In this document: one piece after another, positions 13,724 to 21,400 of the stretch
How positions within the stretch are numbered: the stretch's first letter is position 1
How the letters are laid out: each line of letters begins with the position of its first letter
Assembly (NCBI GenBank): GCA_018371275.1
Contig: JAHALF010000019.1
Coordinates: forward strand, 1-30,739
Origin: Clostridiales bacterium
GTDB lineage: Bacteria > Bacillota > Clostridia > Lachnospirales > CAG-274
Direction: 5' to 3'
Length of the DNA stretch: 30,739 nt
The notes under the pieces: model-generated
Told to the model about the DNA's origin: nothing
Seen by the model: the letters and a program-made list of their open reading frames with translations, nothing else
Database searches by the model: none
Position numbers and translations under genes: made by a program

Positions 13724-16135
13724 ATGAATAGATATGATTTTAATAGTCTAGAAAAAAAATGGCGTAAAATTTGGGAAGAAAATCCTATAAATCCGACTAA
13801 TACAAATAAACCTAAATATTATTGTTTAGATATGTTTCCTTATCCATCTGGTAATGGGTTACATGTTGGGCATTGGAGAGGTTATGTATTAAGTGATGTT
13901 ATAAGCAGATATAAAGTTTTACAAGGGTATGAAGTTTTACATCCTATGGGTTGGGATGCATTTGGTTTACCAGCAGAAAATTATGCTATAAAAACAGGTA
14001 CGCACCCATCTATTGCAACAGAGCAAAGTATATCTAATGTTAAAAGGCAGTTAAAAGAAATAAGTGCAATTTATGACTGGGATAAAGAAATAAACACAAC
14101 AGACCCTAATTATTATAAGTGGACTCAATGGATATTTTTAAAAATGTTTGAAAATGGACTTGCTTATGAAAAAGAAATGCCTTTAAACTGGTGTCCTAGT
14201 TGTAAAGCTGTTTTAGCTAATGAAGAGGCTACAAATGGAGAGTGTGATAGATGTGGTTCACAAGTTACTAAGAAAAATCTTCGTCAATGGATGCTTAAAA
14301 TTACAAATTATGCTGAAAAGCTTTTAAATGATTTAGATAAATTAGATTGGCCGGAAAAAGTTAAAAAAATGCAATCTGACTGGATAGGAAAGAGTTATGG
14401 AGCAGAGATAGATTTTGAAGTAGAAGGAAAAAATGAAAAAATAAAGGTATTTACAACAAGACCAGATACTTTATATGGTGCTTGCTTTATGGTTTTAGCT
14501 CCAGAACATAAGGTTATAAAAGATATTGTTACAGATGAGCAAAAGGAAGCAGTTGAGCAATATATATTCGAGGCTAGTACAAAATCTTCTGTTGATAGAA
14601 TGACAGAAAAAGAAAAAACAGGTGTATTTACTGGTGCTTATGGTGTAAATCCTTTAAACAATAAAAAATTGCCTATTTGGATTTCTGATTATGTATTAGC
14701 AGATTATGGTACTGGTGCTATTATGTGTGTACCAGCTCACGACGATAGAGATTTTTCATTTGCTAAAAAATTTGATTTGCCTATATTACAAGTTATTAAA
14801 AAATGTGATGAGGATTTAAAAGAAAATATGGAAGAACCTTTTTTAGAAGAAGGTATTATGGTTAATTCTGATAAATTTGATGGAATAAAATCTTCTGAAG
14901 CTAAAGAAGTTATAGCATCATTTTTAGAAGAACAAGGAATTGGTAAGAAGACAGTAAACTATAAGCTTAGAGATTGGGTATTTTCAAGACAACGTTATTG
15001 GGGTGAGCCAATACCTTTAGTACATTGTGATAAATGTGGTATAGTAGGCGTTAGGGAAGAAGATTTACCAGTAGAATTGCCTAATGTTTCATCATATCAG
15101 CCAACTAGCACAGGAGAATCTCCTCTTGCTGCAATAGAAGAATGGGTTAATACTACTTGTCCTAAATGTGGAAGTAATGCTAAAAGAGAAACTAATACAA
15201 TGCCTCAATGGGCTGGTTCTTCTTGGTATTTCCTTAGATATTGTGATGTAAACAATAATAAAGAACTTGCAAGCAAAGAGGCACTTAAAAAATGGTTACC
15301 AGTTGATATGTATGTAGGTGGTATAGAACACGCTGTTTTACATCTTTTATATGCAAGATTTTATACTAAGTTTTTAAATGATATAGGAGTAGTAGATTTT
15401 GACGAGCCATTTTTACACCTTTTTAACCAAGGTATGATTACTAAAGATGGGGCTAAAATGAGTAAATCTAAAGGAAATGTAGTTTCTCCAGATGAGCTTG
15501 TAGAAAAGTATGGTTGTGATTCATTAAGATTATATGAACTTTTTGTAGGACCACCAGAAATAGACTGTGAGTGGGACGACAGTGGTATAGATGGTACATT
15601 TAGATACTTAAATAAAGTATGGAAATTTGTAGATGAGTATAAAGATAAAATAGTAGAACCTAGTGATGAAATGGTAAAACTCCGTCATAAAATGGTTTAT
15701 GAAATAACAAATCGTTTGGAGGCTTTAACCCTTAATACAGTTGTTTCTGGTTTTATGGAATTTACAAATAAAATAGTTGCAGAGGCTAAAAATATTGGTG
15801 GAGTAGATAGAGATACATTAGAAACTATTATTACACTTTTAGCTCCATTTACACCTCATATTTGCGAAGAACTTTGGCAAATGGTTGGTAATACAGAAAG
15901 TGTATTTAAAAACAAATGGTGTACTTATGATGAAGAAAAAATGAAAGATAGTACAATAGAAATAGCATTACAAATTAATGGTAAAGTTAAAGGTAGCCTT
16001 AAAATAGAGGCAGATGCTAATAAAGATAATGTTTTAGCTTTAGCTAAAGAAATCTTATCAGATAAATTAGAAGGGTTAAATATTATTAAAGAAATATATG
16101 TGCCTGGAAGAATAGTTAATATAGTAGCAAAATAA
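13724..16135 (+). CDS. leuS: Leucyl-tRNA synthetase
   Basis: 803 residues from ATG 13724, with GGAGG (13714-13718) as its ribosome binding site; the in-frame TTG at 13712 overlaps that site. It attaches leucine to tRNA-Leu. The class I signature HIGH is HVGH (47-50) in PSGNGLHVGHWRGY, and KMSKS is at 578-582. The zinc-binding insertion has CPSC...CDRC near 160-178 and CDKC...CPKC pairs near 440-485. The CP1 editing domain carries TTRPDTLYG near 245. The C-terminal anticodon-binding and tail domains (about 640-803) are complete. Expression is controlled by the T-box just upstream, and the gene is monocistronic with a terminator touching its stop codon. Confidence 0.98.
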   Translation: MNRYDFNSLEKKWRKIWEENPINPTNTNKPKYYCLDMFPYPSGNGLHVGHWRGYVLSDVISRYKVLQGYEVLHPMGWDAFGLPAENYAIKTGTHPSIATEQSISNVKRQLKEISAIYDWDKEINTTDPNYYKWTQWIFLKMFENGLAYEKEMPLNWCPSCKAVLANEEATNGECDRCGSQVTKKNLRQWMLKITNYAEKLLNDLDKLDWPEKVKKMQSDWIGKSYGAEIDFEVEGKNEKIKVFTTRPDTLYGACFMVLAPEHKVIKDIVTDEQKEAVEQYIFEASTKSSVDRMTEKEKTGVFTGAYGVNPLNNKKLPIWISDYVLADYGTGAIMCVPAHDDRDFSFAKKFDLPILQVIKKCDEDLKENMEEPFLEEGIMVNSDKFDGIKSSEAKEVIASFLEEQGIGKKTVNYKLRDWVFSRQRYWGEPIPLVHCDKCGIVGVREEDLPVELPNVSSYQPTSTGESPLAAIEEWVNTTCPKCGSNAKRETNTMPQWAGSSWYFLRYCDVNNNKELASKEALKKWLPVDMYVGGIEHAVLHLLYARFYTKFLNDIGVVDFDEPFLHLFNQGMITKDGAKMSKSKGNVVSPDELVEKYGCDSLRLYELFVGPPEIDCEWDDSGIDGTFRYLNKVWKFVDEYKDKIVEPSDEMVKLRHKMVYEITNRLEALTLNTVVSGFMEFTNKIVAEAKNIGGVDRDTLETIITLLAPFTPHICEELWQMVGNTESVFKNKWCTYDEEKMKDSTIEIALQINGKVKGSLKIEADANKDNVLALAKEILSDKLEGLNIIKEIYVPGRIVNIVAK

Positions 16136-16178
16136 TAAAAATAGTGCATTATATAATGCACTATTTTTATTATTTACT
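16132..16178 (+). terminator. Rho-independent terminator of leuS
   Basis: A perfect palindrome spans 16132-16173, centred on TGCATTATATAATGCA, and begins at the stop codon. The descending arm ends in ATTTTTATTATTT. The 200 bases that follow (16179-16371) hold no gene I can support. Confidence 0.88.
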
Positions 16179-16371
16179 GAGTTTTATATATAGGTAGATA
16201 TATAACCACCAAATATTTTTATGTTAGCACCATTAATTTTAGTTAATATAGCTTATGTTGCATTTTGACAGTATAGAATATTACCTATTTTTTGTTTTTT
16301 TAAAATTAAATAAGTTAAGTACAGATATAAGGATTAATCTCTTATCTTTTGTAAAGGTATGTTAAGTTAAT

Positions 16372-17148
16372 TTAAAAAATTTCAGTTATTATATTAAGAC
16401 CTAAATCTTTAGCTTCTTTATATGCTAAGTCCATACTATTATCCCAAATTTGTTCTTGAGAATGGCAGTCAGAGTTTATAATAACTTTAATGTTTTCTTC
16501 TGCTACTCTTTGCCAAAATTTTTTATGAGGATAAGCATAGCGAAAACCATCATAAAAATCTTTTTTTCCTTTTCTCATACCATTAGCATTAAATTCTAAT
16601 ATAAAGTCATTTTCTTTGGCGGAATTAACTATTAAATCACAAAACTTATTACAATTGTTATCCCAAACTACATTATTTATAAATATAACATCAGGGTGAG
16701 CTAAAAATTTAAAAAGACCTGTTTTCATACCTTCTATAATGACTTTAGCATAGTTTAAAAATTCTGAAGAGTCTTCTATAAGGTATGTATTTATAAATTT
16801 GTTATTGTTGTTTTTATAAAAATGTTGTCCTAATACTAAATAGTCTAATTTATATTCTTTAAGTAATTCTTTATAATAAGGTATTTTATCTGGTAAATAC
16901 TCAATTTCTAAACCAGATTTTATAGTTATTTTATCATCATATTTTTCTTTTAAATTGTTAATAGTTAATATATATTCTTCCAATTCATTAAAATCCATTC
17001 TAAGACTATAGTCATAATCTTTAAAAGGTCCGTGATCACTAAATCCAAGCACTGAAAGATTTTTTTCAATAGCATTTAAAACATAGTCTTCTTCTCTTCC
17101 AGATGCGTGTTTACATCTATAAGTATGTGTATGGTAGTTTACTCTCAT
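16372..17148 (-). CDS. PHP-domain phosphoesterase, histidinol-phosphatase family
   Basis: 258 residues. The four PHP motifs are present: YHTHT (H6, H8), FSDHG (D38, H39), SGLEIEY (E81) with LGQHF (H109), FLAHPD (H151), and NSDCHS (D227, H229). These bind a trinuclear metal centre and hydrolyse phosphate esters. The closest familiar type is HisK, the monofunctional histidinol-phosphatase of histidine synthesis. No his genes are nearby, and many clostridial members are annotated by similarity only, so the substrate is uncertain. The start follows AAGGAGG with normal spacing. A consensus promoter lies at 17184-17212. The gene has AAG-poor, AT-rich codons like its neighbours. Confidence 0.9.
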   Translation of the reverse strand: MRVNYHTHTYRCKHASGREEDYVLNAIEKNLSVLGFSDHGPFKDYDYSLRMDFNELEEYILTINNLKEKYDDKITIKSGLEIEYLPDKIPYYKELLKEYKLDYLVLGQHFYKNNNNKFINTYLIEDSSEFLNYAKVIIEGMKTGLFKFLAHPDVIFINNVVWDNNCNKFCDLIVNSAKENDFILEFNANGMRKGKKDFYDGFRYAYPHKKFWQRVAEENIKVIINSDCHSQEQIWDNSMDLAYKEAKDLGLNIITEIF

Positions 17149-17183
17149 AATTACCTCCTTAACTAAATAAAGATTTTATAAAT

Positions 17184-17212
17184 AGTATATCAATTAAAAA
17201 AATAAAAGTCAA
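17184..17212 (-). promoter_or_regulatory. Promoter of the PHP phosphoesterase gene
   Basis: Read on the minus strand: TTGACT (17212-17207), 17 bases, TATACT (17189-17184), about 36 bases before the ATG. Confidence 0.75.
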
Positions 17213-17220
17213 AGTATAAA

Positions 17221-17259
17221 TAAAAAGCTAAATTATTTGGTTTTTAATTTAGCTTTTTA
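17221..17259 (-). terminator. Rho-independent terminator of the kinase-like gene
   Basis: TAAAAAGCTAAATTA (17221-17235) pairs perfectly with 17245-17259 around a 9-base loop. On the minus strand it lies 6 bases after the kinase-like gene and ends in a T-run, separating it from the PHP gene. Confidence 0.85.
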
Positions 17260-17265
17260 TAGAAA

Positions 17266-17892
17266 TTATAATTCATTTAGCATACTTTTATATAAAGACT
17301 TTAGAATATATATACAATTATTTATTCCAAGGGTACTACTATTTAAAAAAATATCGTAAGATTTTTTATTATCCCAGTTTTCACAAGTATAATATCCGTA
17401 ATAAGAAGATAGCTTTTTGTCTTGTTTTTTTAAAAATTTTTTACTATTTTTTAATGGTAAATTTAATTTATTACTTATGTATTTTACTCTGTCTTCATCT
17501 TTAGAATAGATTAAAACTTTTATACAATTTTTATAATTTCTTAATATATAATTTGAGGCTTTACAAAATATAACACAAGATTTGTTTTCTACTAATTGTT
17601 TTATTGCTTTAGACTTTTCAATAAAAGTTTTATCTTGAATAGGGATAAAATCTGATATAAGTGGTAAGTTAAACCCTATACAAAAATCTACAGGAAATGG
17701 TGTAAAAAGTCTGTTTAATTTCCAATCTTCTATTGTATAAAAAATATCTTTAGATATATTGCTATTTTTAGATGCAAGCTCTATAATTTCCTTGTCATAA
17801 AAAGGAATATTAAGCTCTTTTGATAAATTTTCTGCTATTATTTTCCCATTGCTATTTTCTTCTTCTAATATTGCAAATATAATATTTTTCAT
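17266..17892 (-). CDS. Cytidylate-kinase-like protein with degenerate P-loop
   Basis: 208 residues. It aligns by eye with the clostridial cytidylate kinase-like family (AAA/P-loop kinase fold). Conserved landmarks are LNIPFYDKEIIELA (27-40), the internal SCVIFCKASNYIL (105-117, where active relatives show VGR-x-AD-x-IL), and KKQDKKLSSYYGYYT...W (155-173) followed by YDIFLNSSTLGI (179-190). The nucleotide-binding loop is wrong, however: relatives begin with SRQ-x-GSGG, whereas here positions 8-16 are ILEEENSNG, with no GxxGxG/GK. The Arg of the VGR motif is also replaced. It therefore probably does not work as a normal nucleotide kinase and may be a regulatory or structural paralogue. The start follows TAGGTG. 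It is monocistronic and divergent from the SASP gene. Reaction unknown. Confidence 0.8.
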   Translation of the reverse strand: MKNIIFAILEEENSNGKIIAENLSKELNIPFYDKEIIELASKNSNISKDIFYTIEDWKLNRLFTPFPVDFCIGFNLPLISDFIPIQDKTFIEKSKAIKQLVENKSCVIFCKASNYILRNYKNCIKVLIYSKDEDRVKYISNKLNLPLKNSKKFLKKQDKKLSSYYGYYTCENWDNKKSYDIFLNSSTLGINNCIYILKSLYKSMLNEL

Positions 17893-17982
17893 AAAATCAC
17901 CTACATTTTAAGTAATTATATGTATATAATATGAAAAAATTTATAATAATATAAGTATTATAATGTATTTTAAGGAGAAAGT

Positions 17983-18156
17983 ATGAAAAAAGAAAATAAA
18001 CCAAAAACAAAAGAGGATATATTAAAATATGAAATAGCTAACGAACTAGGACTTATGGATAAAATAAATGAAGGTGGTTGGAAAAGCTTAACAGCAAAAG
18101 AAAGTGGTAGAATAGGTGGAATAATGACAACAAGAAAAAGAAAAGAAAAAAAATAA
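17983..18156 (+). CDS. Small acid-soluble spore protein, alpha/beta type
   Basis: 57 residues, translated directly from the sequence. The first family motif is LKYEIANELGLMDK (14-27), which includes the germination-protease recognition area around YEIA. The second is the DNA-binding segment GGWKSLTAKESGRIGG (31-46), ending in a Lys/Arg-rich tail. These proteins coat DNA in the dormant spore, protect it from damage and are degraded at germination for amino acids. This is a short clostridial type (typical members are about 60-70 residues). AAGGAG (17972-17977) is the ribosome binding site. Forespore (sigma-G) expression is expected for the family, but I cannot define a promoter in the AT-rich 90 bases upstream. 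It shows that the organism makes endospores. Confidence 0.9.
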   Translation: MKKENKPKTKEDILKYEIANELGLMDKINEGGWKSLTAKESGRIGGIMTTRKRKEKK

Positions 18157-18165
18157 TTTTAAAAT

Positions 18166-18199
18166 AAAAATGCCAGGATTTATATTTTGGTATTTTTTT
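18166..18199 (+). terminator. Rho-independent terminator of the SASP gene
   Basis: AAAAATGCCA (18166-18175) pairs with TGGTATTTTT (18188-18197, one G-T pair) and continues into a T-run. Confidence 0.75.
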
Positions 18200-18318
18200 A
18201 ATATAAAAACTTGTAACAAAAATTGTATTTTATAATAATATATATTAAGGAGTTAAAAAACAAAAGAAATTAATAAAAATCAATAAAAATGTAGTTATTT
18301 AATAAAGGAGGATTTAAA

Positions 18319-18453
18319 ATGAGTGCTTTTGAAATTGAAAATGAATGTGGAGCAGCTTCACCACTTAATGATAGAGTTAGAGAAGAATGTATTATAGCTT
18401 TAAAAGTTTACGATTTTTGTAGACAACAACAATGTAATAATATACAACTATAA
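18319..18453 (+). CDS. 44-residue Cys-containing protein, possibly a spore-coat peptide
   Basis: An ORF with an ideal AAAGGAGG site (18305-18312) 6 bases before the ATG. The protein has four cysteines (C10, C24, C34, C39). Its core, RVREECIIALKVYDFCRQQQC (19-39), recalls the short Cys motif (R-x-x-C followed by KVYD-x-C-x-QQ-x-C) that I remember at the start of clostridial spore-coat or SPOCS/DUF3794-type proteins. Here no SPOCS domain follows in any frame, so it is either a stand-alone peptide or an early-truncated relative. Its position 160 bases after a SASP gene supports, but does not prove, a sporulation link. No signal peptide or membrane helix is seen. The codons look like those of normal genes here. 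Confidence 0.7.
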   Translation: MSAFEIENECGAASPLNDRVREECIIALKVYDFCRQQQCNNIQL

Positions 18454-18491
18454 CAATAACTATATTTTTATTAATAAAATTATTTTAAAAA

Positions 18492-18520
18492 TTGATTTTT
18501 TATGTATAATGTATTATAAT
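18492..18520 (+). promoter_or_regulatory. Promoter of the cardiolipin synthase gene
   Basis: TTGATT (18492-18497), 17 bases, TATAAT (18515-18520), about 28 bases before the ATG. A second TATAAT at 18505-18510 lacks a -35. Confidence 0.72.
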
Positions 18521-18548
18521 AAAAAAAATATATATAGGAGAATTGCAA

Positions 18549-20102
18549 ATGAAAAAGTTCATAGATATACTTTTTGGGAGAATGATGATATTATTAGTTG
18601 CCTTTTTTATACAAATAGCTTTAATAATATTTGTTGTAATTAAGTTTCAAGAATATTTTTTCTATTTTTATCTTATAGGAATTTTATTTAGTGTATTAAT
18701 ATTATTATTTTTAATTAATAGTAATATGAACCCTTCATATAAAATAGCTTGGATTATACCAATAATGCTTTTCCCACAGCTTGGTTGGATATTTTATGCA
18801 CTATTTAGTAGTGGTAAATTTAGTAAAGTTACAAAAAAGAAACAAAAAAGTTATTATGCAAAACATATAGAAGATTTATCTAAAGTTATATTAAAGGATA
18901 AAGAAATTTTACATAAATTAAAAGAAGAAGACATTATAGCAATGAGACAAGCTAAATACCTTATTGATTATGGGGAAAGTCAAATATTTGATAACAGAGA
19001 AAGTAAGTATTTTAAAATAGGTGAAGAATATTATAAGTCACTTTTAGAAGAATTAGAAAAAGCAGAAAAATTTATTTTTATGGAATATTTTATAATTTCT
19101 GAAGGTAAAATGTGGCAATCTATACTGGATGTATTAGAAAGAAAAGTTAAGCAAGGGGTTGAAGTTCGTTTAATATATGATGATTTTGGCTGTATAATGA
19201 CTCTCCCTAAAAATTATGATAAATATCTTGAAAAGCTAGGGATAAAATGCAGTATATTTAATCCTGCAAATTTGATATTTACTATTATATATAATAATAG
19301 AACTCATAGAAAAATAACAGTTATAGATGGTAAAGTAGCTTTTACAGGAGGTATAAATTTAGCAGATGAGTATATAAATGAAAAAGAGCGTTTTGGTCAT
19401 TGGAAAGATACTGGAATAATGATAAAAGGCGAAGGTGTTTGGGGATTTACAATAATGTTCTTAAACATTTGGAAGTTTTTAAGGAAGGTAGATGAAAATT
19501 TTTTAAATTATAAATATAATTTTGTAAATGAAGATAATATTTTATATAAAAATGATGGTTATATAGTTCCATTTAGTGATAGTCCTCTTGATAAAGAGAT
19601 AGTTAGTAGCAATGTTTTTATGAACCTTATAAATAGTGCTACAAATTATATTTATATAAATACTCCATATTTAATTATAGACTATGAAATGACATCTGCC
19701 TTATGTACTGCAGCAAAAAAAGGAATAGATGTTAGAATAGTTACTCCTTTTATACCAGATAAAAAAAATGTATTTGAAGTTACCAGGTCAAATTATCAGG
19801 TACTTATAGAAAGTGGAGTAAAAATATATGAATATAAACCTGGATTTATACACGCAAAAAGTTTTGTTGTAGATGATAAATATGCTGTTATAGGAACTAT
19901 AAATCTAGATTATAGAAGTTTATATTTACATTTTGAATGTGGTGTATGGATATATAAATCTAAATCTATATTAGATATGAAAAAAGATTATTTGAACACA
20001 TTAGAAAAATGTAATATATATACAATAGAAGAGTGTTATAGTGTTTCTGCTATAAGAAAGCTTTATAGGTCAATATTACAAATATTTGCACCACTATTAT
20101 AA
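18549..20102 (+). CDS. cls: Cardiolipin synthase (phospholipase D family)
   Basis: 517 residues from ATG 18549, with AGGAGA (18536-18541) 7 bases upstream; an in-frame TTG at 18543 is too close to that site. It condenses two phosphatidylglycerol molecules into cardiolipin and glycerol at the membrane. Two transmembrane helices occupy about 10-60, followed by a short conserved PQLGWIFYALF segment. Both HKD motifs are intact: H253-K255-D260 in HRKITVIDG and H435-K437-D442 in HAKSFVVDD, each followed by the GG/GT-x-N segment. The C-terminus (SILQIFAPLL) is typical of the family. Its length agrees with Firmicutes ClsA-type enzymes. It is monocistronic, with its own promoter and no clear terminator. 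Confidence 0.95.
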   Translation: MKKFIDILFGRMMILLVAFFIQIALIIFVVIKFQEYFFYFYLIGILFSVLILLFLINSNMNPSYKIAWIIPIMLFPQLGWIFYALFSSGKFSKVTKKKQKSYYAKHIEDLSKVILKDKEILHKLKEEDIIAMRQAKYLIDYGESQIFDNRESKYFKIGEEYYKSLLEELEKAEKFIFMEYFIISEGKMWQSILDVLERKVKQGVEVRLIYDDFGCIMTLPKNYDKYLEKLGIKCSIFNPANLIFTIIYNNRTHRKITVIDGKVAFTGGINLADEYINEKERFGHWKDTGIMIKGEGVWGFTIMFLNIWKFLRKVDENFLNYKYNFVNEDNILYKNDGYIVPFSDSPLDKEIVSSNVFMNLINSATNYIYINTPYLIIDYEMTSALCTAAKKGIDVRIVTPFIPDKKNVFEVTRSNYQVLIESGVKIYEYKPGFIHAKSFVVDDKYAVIGTINLDYRSLYLHFECGVWIYKSKSILDMKKDYLNTLEKCNIYTIEECYSVSAIRKLYRSILQIFAPLL

Positions 20103-20169
20103 AATTTAAAGTATTAAATGTAATTAACATATCTTTAACAAAAAATTATATTTAAAATGGTAAAAATTA

Positions 20170-20198
20170 TTGACATATAATATAATATGGGATATAAT
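20170..20198 (+). promoter_or_regulatory. Consensus promoter of rplM-rpsI
   Basis: TTGACA (20170-20175), 17 bases, TATAAT (20193-20198): a perfect match to the vegetative consensus in both elements and spacing, fitting a highly expressed ribosomal-protein operon. Confidence 0.93.
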
Positions 20199-20218
20199 AT
20201 TAATGTTTTTATTGCCAC

Positions 20219-20247
20219 TTCTAGATCCGTTAGCCCCGGGTTTCGAA
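20219..20247 (+). promoter_or_regulatory. Candidate ribosomal protein L13 leader hairpin
   Basis: In the rplM 5' UTR, AGATCCG (20223-20229) pairs with CGGGTTT (20237-20243) around TTAGCCC, extended by TTC/GAA after one mismatch. It is strikingly GC-rich against the AT-rich background. Firmicutes rplM operons have a known autoregulatory leader at this place; I infer that this is it but cannot run the covariance model. Confidence 0.6.
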
Positions 20248-20285
20248 TATATGTAATAATTGATATTTCCAAGGAGGAACCATAA

Positions 20286-20723
20286 ATGAGAACAACATTT
20301 ATAGCTAAAACAGCTGAAATAGAAAGAAAATGGTATGTTGTTGATGCAACAGATAAAACTTTAGGTCGTATTGCTTCAGAGGTTGCTAGTGTTTTAAGAG
20401 GTAAAAATAAACCTATTTATACACCTTTCTTAGATACAGGTGATTTTGTAATTGTTATTAATGCAGATAAAGTTAAAGTTACTGGTAAAAAATTAGACCA
20501 AAAATTATATAGAAAACATTCAGATTATGTTGGTGGATTTAAAGAAACTACTTTAAGAGCTATGATGGATAAAAAACCAGAAGAAGTATTTAAACTTGCT
20601 GTTAAAGGTATGTTACCTAAAAACGCTCTTGGTAGAAAAATGTTTAAAAAGCTTCACGTTTATGCTGGTGCTGAACACAATCATCAAGCACAAAAACCAG
20701 AAGTATTAGAATTTAATTTTTAA
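20286..20723 (+). CDS. rplM: 50S ribosomal protein L13
   Basis: 145 residues, standard length. It assembles early on 23S rRNA. Typical sections are the RKWYVVDATDKTLGRIAS near 15-32, LRGKNKP, GDFVIVINADKVKVTGKK, and the LPKNALGRKMFKKLHVYAG block (110-128). AAGGAGG precedes the ATG. It forms an operon with rpsI 20 bases downstream, the universal bacterial arrangement. Confidence 0.98.
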   Translation: MRTTFIAKTAEIERKWYVVDATDKTLGRIASEVASVLRGKNKPIYTPFLDTGDFVIVINADKVKVTGKKLDQKLYRKHSDYVGGFKETTLRAMMDKKPEEVFKLAVKGMLPKNALGRKMFKKLHVYAGAEHNHQAQKPEVLEFNF

Positions 20724-20743
20724 GGTGTATAGGAGGGTAAAAA

Positions 20744-21136
20744 ATGTCAGCAGCTAGATATTATGGTACTGGTAGAAGAAAGAGCTCAGTAGCTAGAGTT
20801 TATTTAGTACCAGGAAATGGAAAGATAACTATAAACAAGAGAGATATAGATGAATATTTTGGTCTTGATACTTTAAAACTTATTATTAGACAACCATTAG
20901 AATTAACTACTACTACTACTAAATTTGATGTATTAGTTAATGTTAAAGGTGGAGGTACTACTGGTCAAGCAGGTGCTATAAGACATGGTATTTCTAGAGC
21001 TTTAATTCAAGCAGATAATGATTTAAGACCTTCTCTTAAAAAAGCTGGTTTCTTAACAAGGGACCCAAGAATGAAAGAAAGAAAAAAATACGGCTTAAAA
21101 GCAGCTCGTCGTGCTCCACAGTTTTCAAAACGTTAA
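20744..21136 (+). CDS. rpsI: 30S ribosomal protein S9
   Basis: 130 residues, standard length. YYGTGRRKSSVARVYL near the N-terminus and the invariant C-terminal RAPQFSKR, whose last Arg contacts P-site tRNA, identify it. It follows rplM behind AGGAGGG with a 20-base gap, and a terminator follows. Confidence 0.98.
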   Translation: MSAARYYGTGRRKSSVARVYLVPGNGKITINKRDIDEYFGLDTLKLIIRQPLELTTTTTKFDVLVNVKGGGTTGQAGAIRHGISRALIQADNDLRPSLKKAGFLTRDPRMKERKKYGLKAARRAPQFSKR

Positions 21137-21157
21137 TTTTTATTATCGATTTATATT

Positions 21158-21190
21158 TCCCCAGAAATGTTACTTTTCTGGGGATTTTTA
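21158..21190 (+). terminator. Rho-independent terminator of rplM-rpsI
   Basis: TCCCCAGAAA (21158-21167) pairs with TTTCTGGGGA (21175-21184) around a 7-base loop and is followed by TTTTT. Confidence 0.93.
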
Positions 21191-21289
21191 TTATATAAAA
21201 CTTTAAGAAAATAAATATTTATAATAATAATTTTACAATATGTCGAAAATATGAATAAATTGATATAATTAAATATAATAAATATTTAA

Positions 21290-21320
21290 AATTTTACAAA
21301 AATTTTACAAACTTTATACT
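21290..21320 (+). promoter_or_regulatory. PhoP-box-like tandem repeat and promoter of the pst operon
   Basis: The 11-mer AATTTTACAAA occurs twice in direct tandem (21290-21300, 21301-21311), so two TTTACA hexamers are exactly 11 bases apart. The known Firmicutes PhoP box is a TTAACA-like hexamer repeated at 11-base spacing. TTTACA (21293-21298) also forms a -35 for TATACT (21315-21320) at 16 bases. It lies about 80 bases before pstS, the expected place for phosphate-starvation control. No phoP or phoR gene is in the window. Confidence 0.7.
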
Positions 21321-21400
21321 TTATATTGATATTAATCTAAAATTATATAATATATAATTAAGGTGTATTAAAATTAAATAAATTATTTGGAGAAGTGAAT

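Noticed and set aside
16179..16371. A possible decayed membrane-protein gene (short frame from about 16222, MLAPLILVN...)
   Set aside because: It is only 15 codons before a stop, has no ribosome binding site and no recognisable homologous segment.
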